DNA from: Actinomadura macra NBRC 14102
GTDB lineage: Bacteria; Actinomycetota; Actinomycetes; Streptosporangiales; Streptosporangiaceae
Reading direction: 5' to 3'
NCBI RefSeq assembly: GCF_001552215.1
Contig: NZ_BCQT01000018.1
Location: 186,001-250,000, forward strand
DNA: 64,000 bases
The position numbers were made by a program, and so were the translations under genes. This document shows, piece after piece, positions 60,801 through 64,000 of the stretch. The notes below the pieces were generated by a model. It was not told the DNA's origin. It worked only from the letters and a program-made list of their open reading frames with translations, and searched no databases. Positions within the stretch are counted from its first letter, which is position 1; the number at the start of each line of letters is the position of its first letter.

Positions 60801-61154
60801 CCGCTGGACGGCCAGCGTCTCGGCCAGCATCGGCGCCGTCGGCACCATCGTCTCGCGGACCAGGGCGTCGACGTCGGGTTCCTCGTCGTCCTGGACGTGC
60901 ACGCCCCGGCGCTCGGTCCGGTCGGGTGGCTCCGGGACGTCGGCGCGTCGGGGCGGTGCCGGTTCCTCCTGGTGGTCCTGGTCCGGTGGGGCGACGTCCT
61001 CGGGCTCCGGGGGCGGCGGCGGTTCCTCCCGCCGCTCGGGGGCGGGCCGCCGATCGCTCATGTGCGCCGACAGCCAGAGGATCTCGGCGATCTCCAGCGT
61101 GCTGGGCGCCGTCCCGAGCCCGGTGAGGACGGTCCGCAGCCGCTCAGCGTCCAT
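57855..61154 (-). CDS. SAV_2336-type / pseudokinase / GTPase fusion protein
   Basis: 1099 residues in four parts. A start helix (MDAERLRTVLTGLGTAPSTL) and acidic Pro-rich linker occupy 1-95. A SAV_2336 N-terminal-type domain at ~100-490 holds a vWA-like strand IVD173TGPS177, LVLSDCSGAHWW, and IVQPLPERLWGR. A protein-kinase-like domain covers ~535-730: Lys K566 is kept, but the HRD Asp is Ser661 (HGS), the catalytic-loop Asn is Glu666 and DFG is G680-F-E, so it is a pseudokinase. A TRAFAC GTPase at ~790-1099 has P-loop 799-807, FDPPGE, LTKFD and LHPINVLEPLLWLG-like end (QIHPINVLEPLLW). Probably a scaffold-switch. Overlaps the MoxR gene by 11 nt. Confidence 0.82.
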   Translation of the reverse strand: MDAERLRTVLTGLGTAPSTLEIAEILWLSAHMSDRRPAPERREEPPPPPEPEDVAPPDQDHQEEPAPPRRADVPEPPDRTERRGVHVQDDEEPDVDALVRETMVPTAPMLAETLAVQRSLRPLRRRVPSRRLMVLDERATADRLARDRDLDGPWPPVMTAAEERLLGLLLIVDTGPSMAMWRPLGRELHETLARTGSFRDTKVMYLSGGAVGASPGGPFRDAATLIDPTGRQVVLVLSDCSGAHWWTGAAPSALSGLALSGPLAIVQPLPERLWGRTASPATPGHLLSRRPFAPNSALDFVSFDGDPGPVLPRVAVPVLECAPRWFANWAALVSGTGGARVAAVTSFGPETGLPAPVEREQRLPIETRVHRFQATASREAVRLAAHVAVSFPVLPVMRLIQREVLPGSTPGNLAEVLLSGLLRPREDRPHAYDFVPGARERLLAMLPRSEAHHTSEVLDRLSRAIEQRAGRGAEMFRASVPAEDGTASAGSAARPFALVSTAALRMITRTAPAGTGPSRAQGPRLSRTGGHLDEVAGRYRLLDMRADDGRTRTWQATDGVADLVVKEIPRRRNAAEQAAVRERLAELVAKSPLLGPGAVRYLDLVEDADRMWLVLEACPDRPLSEILRARGRLPWQMVADIGRRLAETLTACAGAGLVHGSIGAEEILVDLNVAAVTLVGFENAVLGDGTAGPAFADPARPHGEPLAPANDLWSTAIALYLAVEGEFPFPPSGARDGVKPPTALAGPLRVPLRQLLHTSPELRMPLPSVLRLLTSLSDTALKVGPAAPSDDDPWITMWGPPGSGKTTLLGALTIATTRLRGSWKVVGTDHASTDALSTTTTMLATQRRFPSATTSMAGYRWQLVGHDETVTGFLRRRRQSRPVRIGLNIFDPPGELLLTQGSEDPTGQDMFEDLARSRGIVYIFDPIREYEEGDAFHYLNNMLSQVSVRLRGSGDFTVDGRLPHHLAVCLTKFDDFRVYASAERLGLLSDDPGDAREFPAVQPGDAQEIFDRLCDVSSGNAAQIRTLLDTFFLPDRVRYFVTSAIGFYLPPERGVFDRRDFENVVTETDGAEPRIRGQIHPINVLEPLLWLGDRLSGAR

Positions 61155-62145
61155 CGGAACCGGGCTGCCCCGAGATGTAGGGCATCACCTTCTCCGCCAG
61201 CTCCACCACGTTCACCGCCTCGACCCGGGCGGCGTGGTGACACAGGTACAGGGCGTTGAGGAGCTGGTCGGTGGCCAGATCGCCCGCGTTCTGCCGTGCG
61301 AAGAACTCTCCGACCAGCGTGCTGACGAGATCGGCCCGCTCGGCGCTGAGCGCACCGAGATGCTCGCGGATGATCGCCGTCAGCTCGGCCTCGTCGGCCG
61401 GCTGGTTCAGCTCCAGCGAGATGCAGCGGCGCAGGAACGCGGGCGGGAACTCGCGCTCCCCGTTGCTGGTCATGACGACGAACGGGAACGACCGGCAGCG
61501 GACGAACCCGTCCTCGACGAGCACCCGGTCGGTACCGCTGTCGGCGGTGAGGACGTTCGCGGCCGGGTTCTCCCGCCGCGACAGTTCCGGGATCTCGAAC
61601 TCGCCCTTCTCGAAGATGGTGAGCAGGTCGTTGGGCAGGTCCAGGTCGCTCTTGTCGATCTCGTCGATCAGCAGGACCCGGGGCCGGTCATAGGGCAGCA
61701 GCGCGGTCCCGAGCGGTCCGAGCCGCAGGTAACGGCCGATGTCGTCGGCGTCGACCTGCCGCCGCCGCTCGTCGTACAACCTGGTCAGCGGGTCGTACTC
61801 GTACAGGCCGTCGCGGAGGGTGACCCGGCTGGTGATGGGCCAGTGCAGCGGCGGGCCGAGCCCCAGCTCGTAGGCGACCGCCGCGGCGAGCGTCGACTTG
61901 CCCGTCCCGGGCGGGCCGGTGACCAGCAGCGGACGCCGCAGATAGAGTGCCGCGTTCACCTGCTCGACGGCTTCGGTGGTGGGCCGGTAGGCCGCCGCCT
62001 GGCTCGAATCCCAGTCCAGGTCGGCCGGGAAGGGGTCGACGACGGGGCCGCCCTTGAACTCGCGCCACCGCGGCGGTGGCGGAAGCTCACTGCGGATCCG
62101 ATCGTGCGGCCTGCGGGTTCCCTCGAAGATCTTCCAGCTCGCCAT
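61144..62145 (-). CDS. MoxR-family AAA+ ATPase
   Basis: 333 residues. Walker A G77-PPGTGKST-85, Walker B VLLIDEIDKSD (D161, E162), sensor 1 VVMTSNGEREFP and Arg-finger region PPAFLRRCISLEL, all intact. MoxR AAA+ proteins form hexamers that remodel partners, often vWA-domain proteins. Here the partner candidates are the SAV_2336-type fusion (next gene, 11-nt overlap) and the VMAP-C protein (1-nt gap upstream). The arrangement is the ternary vWA-MoxR-VMAP plan known from published comparative genomics of prokaryotic conflict systems. Confidence 0.9.
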   Translation of the reverse strand: MASWKIFEGTRRPHDRIRSELPPPPRWREFKGGPVVDPFPADLDWDSSQAAAYRPTTEAVEQVNAALYLRRPLLVTGPPGTGKSTLAAAVAYELGLGPPLHWPITSRVTLRDGLYEYDPLTRLYDERRRQVDADDIGRYLRLGPLGTALLPYDRPRVLLIDEIDKSDLDLPNDLLTIFEKGEFEIPELSRRENPAANVLTADSGTDRVLVEDGFVRCRSFPFVVMTSNGEREFPPAFLRRCISLELNQPADEAELTAIIREHLGALSAERADLVSTLVGEFFARQNAGDLATDQLLNALYLCHHAARVEAVNVVELAEKVMPYISGQPGSDGR

Positions 62146-62146
62146 G

Positions 62147-63829
62147 TCAGACGATCCCGCCGATCAGTGGCGGATCGGGCCACCGGGCCGGATCGTCCCA
62201 GAACAGCGTCAGCTCACGGCCGCACTGGTGGCGTTTCCGGCGCAGCGGATGCCATGCGCTGTCGCGCAGTGCCCGGACCCGCTCGGGGTAGTCGTCGGGA
62301 TGCAGGCCCTTGATGTTCTTGGTGAGCTGGCGCAGGATCCGGCCGCACTCGTCGTGTCCGGTGGACGGGCAGGGTGCGCGCGACCAGAGCATGACCGGGA
62401 TGCCCGCGCCCAGCGCCGGTCCGAGCAGGTCCTTGGAGGGATGGCGGGAGTAGGCGAGGACGCCCACGTCACTCGGCTTGAGAAGCGCCCGGTACTCCCC
62501 GGGCTGATACGTGGAGTCACAGTGGATCTCCACCGGGCTGGTCTTCCCGCCCTCCCGGAGGGCCTTCCACCGCCGCCTGGCGAACGGGCGGCGCGGTGAG
62601 GCCGGCCGCAGCCGCGACACGTCCCGGACGACCACGGGGAAGGCGTCCAGCGCGGTCTCGTCGGCGCTGTCGAAGGTCCAGGTCTCGCAGGGCAGGTTGA
62701 GCAGGCTCTCGGGAAGGGCGAACTCGATGATCGGGTCCAGGTCCTGGACGCTGCGGAAGACCTCGGGAAGCAGGGTCTCCACACTCGTCTTGATGTCCTC
62801 CTCGTCCAACTCGACGGGCGTGGACCGCTTCTCCACCTGAGCCTCGCCGTCGAGCAGGGCCTCGACCGTCAGCGTCGTCGGCTCGTCGGCGTACCGCTCG
62901 ATCCGCACGAGGACGGACGCGAACCGCGCGGGCTGGTCGGTGGGGCGGGGGTGGTCGGGCAGCCATTTCTGGAACCAGGTGTCGAGCTCGCGCCGTCCCG
63001 TCCGCTCCAGGCGGGGGGACAGGGACTCCAGGTAGTGCGCGAGCATCTCGTCGCGGAGCGACTCCCGCTCGACGGAGACCATGACCTCCTCGCCGATGTA
63101 GCAGATCGCCTCCCAATGCGACGTCAGGTCCGGCGCGAAGGCAAGGTAGGGGAACGCCGTCCGCAGGACGTCGTTCGGGTCGGGACGGCTCGGGGCCTGT
63201 GCCAGCAGTCGCCGCAGCTCGCGCCGCGCCGGCAGGCTGAACCAGTCGAACGGGAGCCTGTCGTCGAGCTCAGGCCAGTACCGGCGGAGGCTGCTCAGCG
63301 GCAGCATCCGGCCGCTGTTGCCCTTGAGTCTCAGGTTGGTGTCCGAGACCATGCCGACGACGTGCCCGGTGTCGATCCGGTAGATCCCGGCGCCGCTGAA
63401 TCCGTGGCGAATGGTCTCCAGATGGGCACCGTCGACGTCGATCTGCCACCACTCGTGGTAGAGGCCGAGGCCCGGCGACGAGGTGAGCCGGACGACCGAT
63501 CCGGCGTCCTCCTGGTCGGGGAAGCCGAGCGCCGCCAGCTCCGGCCTGCCCTCACCGAGGGCGTCCATGCTCGCGAAGCGCGCGGGCGGCGCCGTGCTCG
63601 GCTCGTCCAGCCGGAGCACCGCCACGTCACCGAGGTCGCCGACCCTCGCCCAGTTCGCGCGCTCGTCGACCGACGCGCCGACGGTCCTGCCGGCGATGAC
63701 GACGGTGGCCTTCTTCTGTCCCCGCACCACGTGCGCGCACGTCAGGACGTGCCGGTCGTCGGACAGGATGCCGGCCCCCACCTGCCGGCCGGCATCGACG
63801 CGGACGCGCCAGCGCAGGTCTCCGGTCAC
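62147..63829 (-). CDS. Trypsin-like protease fused to VMAP-C-like domain
   Basis: 560 residues from the GTG that overlaps the previous stop (GTGA); an ATG 33 nt earlier (63862) is possible. The protease domain (~1-190) keeps the triad: H33 in LTCAHVV, D68 in GDVAVLRLD and S145 in RHGFSGAGIY. The C-terminal ~340 residues (EVFRSVQDLDPIIEFALPES, LLNLPCETWTFD, then YSRHPSKDLLGPALGAGIPV, ending LTLFWDDPARWPDPP) match the VMAP-C domain. Predicted trigger: nucleotide-dependent activation of proteolysis. No signal peptide, so cytosolic. It lies between the Trypco1-like and MoxR genes. Confidence 0.85.
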   Translation of the reverse strand: MTGDLRWRVRVDAGRQVGAGILSDDRHVLTCAHVVRGQKKATVVIAGRTVGASVDERANWARVGDLGDVAVLRLDEPSTAPPARFASMDALGEGRPELAALGFPDQEDAGSVVRLTSSPGLGLYHEWWQIDVDGAHLETIRHGFSGAGIYRIDTGHVVGMVSDTNLRLKGNSGRMLPLSSLRRYWPELDDRLPFDWFSLPARRELRRLLAQAPSRPDPNDVLRTAFPYLAFAPDLTSHWEAICYIGEEVMVSVERESLRDEMLAHYLESLSPRLERTGRRELDTWFQKWLPDHPRPTDQPARFASVLVRIERYADEPTTLTVEALLDGEAQVEKRSTPVELDEEDIKTSVETLLPEVFRSVQDLDPIIEFALPESLLNLPCETWTFDSADETALDAFPVVVRDVSRLRPASPRRPFARRRWKALREGGKTSPVEIHCDSTYQPGEYRALLKPSDVGVLAYSRHPSKDLLGPALGAGIPVMLWSRAPCPSTGHDECGRILRQLTKNIKGLHPDDYPERVRALRDSAWHPLRRKRHQCGRELTLFWDDPARWPDPPLIGGIV

Positions 63830-64000
63830 GCCCCCGACCCCGGTGCCTCGTTCCTGGCCCATCGCAGGGTCACCTTGAGGTGGCCTTCGGCGGCGGCCTT
63901 GGCCAGCACCGCGCCCGCCTCCGCGTTCAGCTTCAGCCCGAATTCGATCTCGATCTCGTCGGGGCGGAGTGCGTCGTCCCGAAAGACCGTGAGCGCCGAG
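63826..64000 (-). CDS. Trypsin-co-occurring domain 1 (CU044_2847-like) protein, partial
   Basis: Only the C-terminal 57 codons lie in the window; the start is beyond its right end. The visible sequence LRPDEIEIEFGLKLNAEAGA followed by KAAAEGHLKVTLRWARNEAP is the conserved end of the CU044_2847/Trypco1 family. These small proteins almost always precede a trypsin-VMAP gene. The stop overlaps the protease GTG by 4 nt. Its role in the complex (adaptor or inhibitor) is unknown. Confidence 0.7.
   Translation of the reverse strand, partial: SALTVFRDDALRPDEIEIEFGLKLNAEAGAVLAKAAAEGHLKVTLRWARNEAPGSGA

Noticed and set aside
61144..62145. The MoxR ATPase as the missing CIS ATPase (Afp15)
   Set aside because: It is 24 kb away from the CIS, in tight overlap with VMAP and SAV_2336-type genes, and is of MoxR rather than Afp15 type.

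Overview
The window is high-GC, densely coded DNA with many GTG/TTG starts, 1-8 nt gene overlaps, a SARP/BTAD-type regulator and SAV_2336-type conflict proteins. This points to a filamentous actinomycete. Actinomadura/Thermomonosporaceae or Streptomyces-like is an inference from style and gene families, not from a marker gene. No rRNA, tRNA, CRISPR array, insertion sequence or replication origin was recognised.

Layout. (1) 1-11.9 kb: accessory housekeeping genes. These are an exported CocE-type hydrolase (start outside the window), a SAM methyltransferase, a secreted BNR-repeat protein, an MHYT-domain membrane sensor, a small two-TM protein, an MFS exporter, a secreted beta-lactamase-fold serine hydrolase, a NarL-type two-component system and a thioredoxin-reductase-like flavoprotein. 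Near-identical palindromes upstream of the serine hydrolase/MFS pair and of the histidine kinase suggest one regulon. (2) 11.9-12.7 kb: relics, including a decayed P1-family peptidase, closed by a 21-bp hairpin. (3) 12.7-37.7 kb: a contractile injection system (CIS, phage-tail-like) locus with a SARP-like regulator divergent from it. It has two sheaths, one tube, a gp26/T4-baseplate-like protein, a DUF6760-like small protein, a tape measure, a CIS-tube/LysM pair, gpD-like and gpV-like hub and spike, gp25, gpJ, a gpI-like protein (carrying an apparent 1-base frameshift) and fibre-like proteins. Two large paralogous WD40 propellers follow, with a MarR gene between them. No AAA+ ATPase, PAAR tip or clear DUF4255 terminator is present in the cluster.

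(4) 37.7-45.5 kb: a visibly less GC-rich segment with two HAD phosphatases, a cupin-like protein, a membrane-anchored protein, a SorC-type sugar-binding domain lacking its HTH, a short FGGY kinase and a split (two-subunit) transketolase. Together these look like an undefined sugar-phosphate pathway. (5) 45.5-52.3 kb: a tightly overlapped catabolic/transport operon with a LigI-like lactonase/amidohydrolase, an RraA/LigK-like aldolase, a zinc alcohol dehydrogenase and an SsuABC/TauABC-type transporter with two permeases, ending in an internally deleted amidohydrolase pseudogene.

(6) 52.3-64 kb: an NTPase-centred conflict-type locus. One half has a GAP1-like protein, a TRAFAC GTPase, a vWA-like protein and a divergent DUF4407 membrane protein. 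The other half has Trypco1-like (cut by the window end), trypsin-VMAP-C, MoxR AAA+ and a giant SAV_2336/pseudokinase/GTPase fusion. The fusion GTPase closely resembles the stand-alone one, which links the halves. The most unusual items are the ATPase-less CIS with WD40 partners and probable SARP boxes, the pseudokinase-GTPase fusion, and the HTH-less SorC/FGGY/split-transketolase set.
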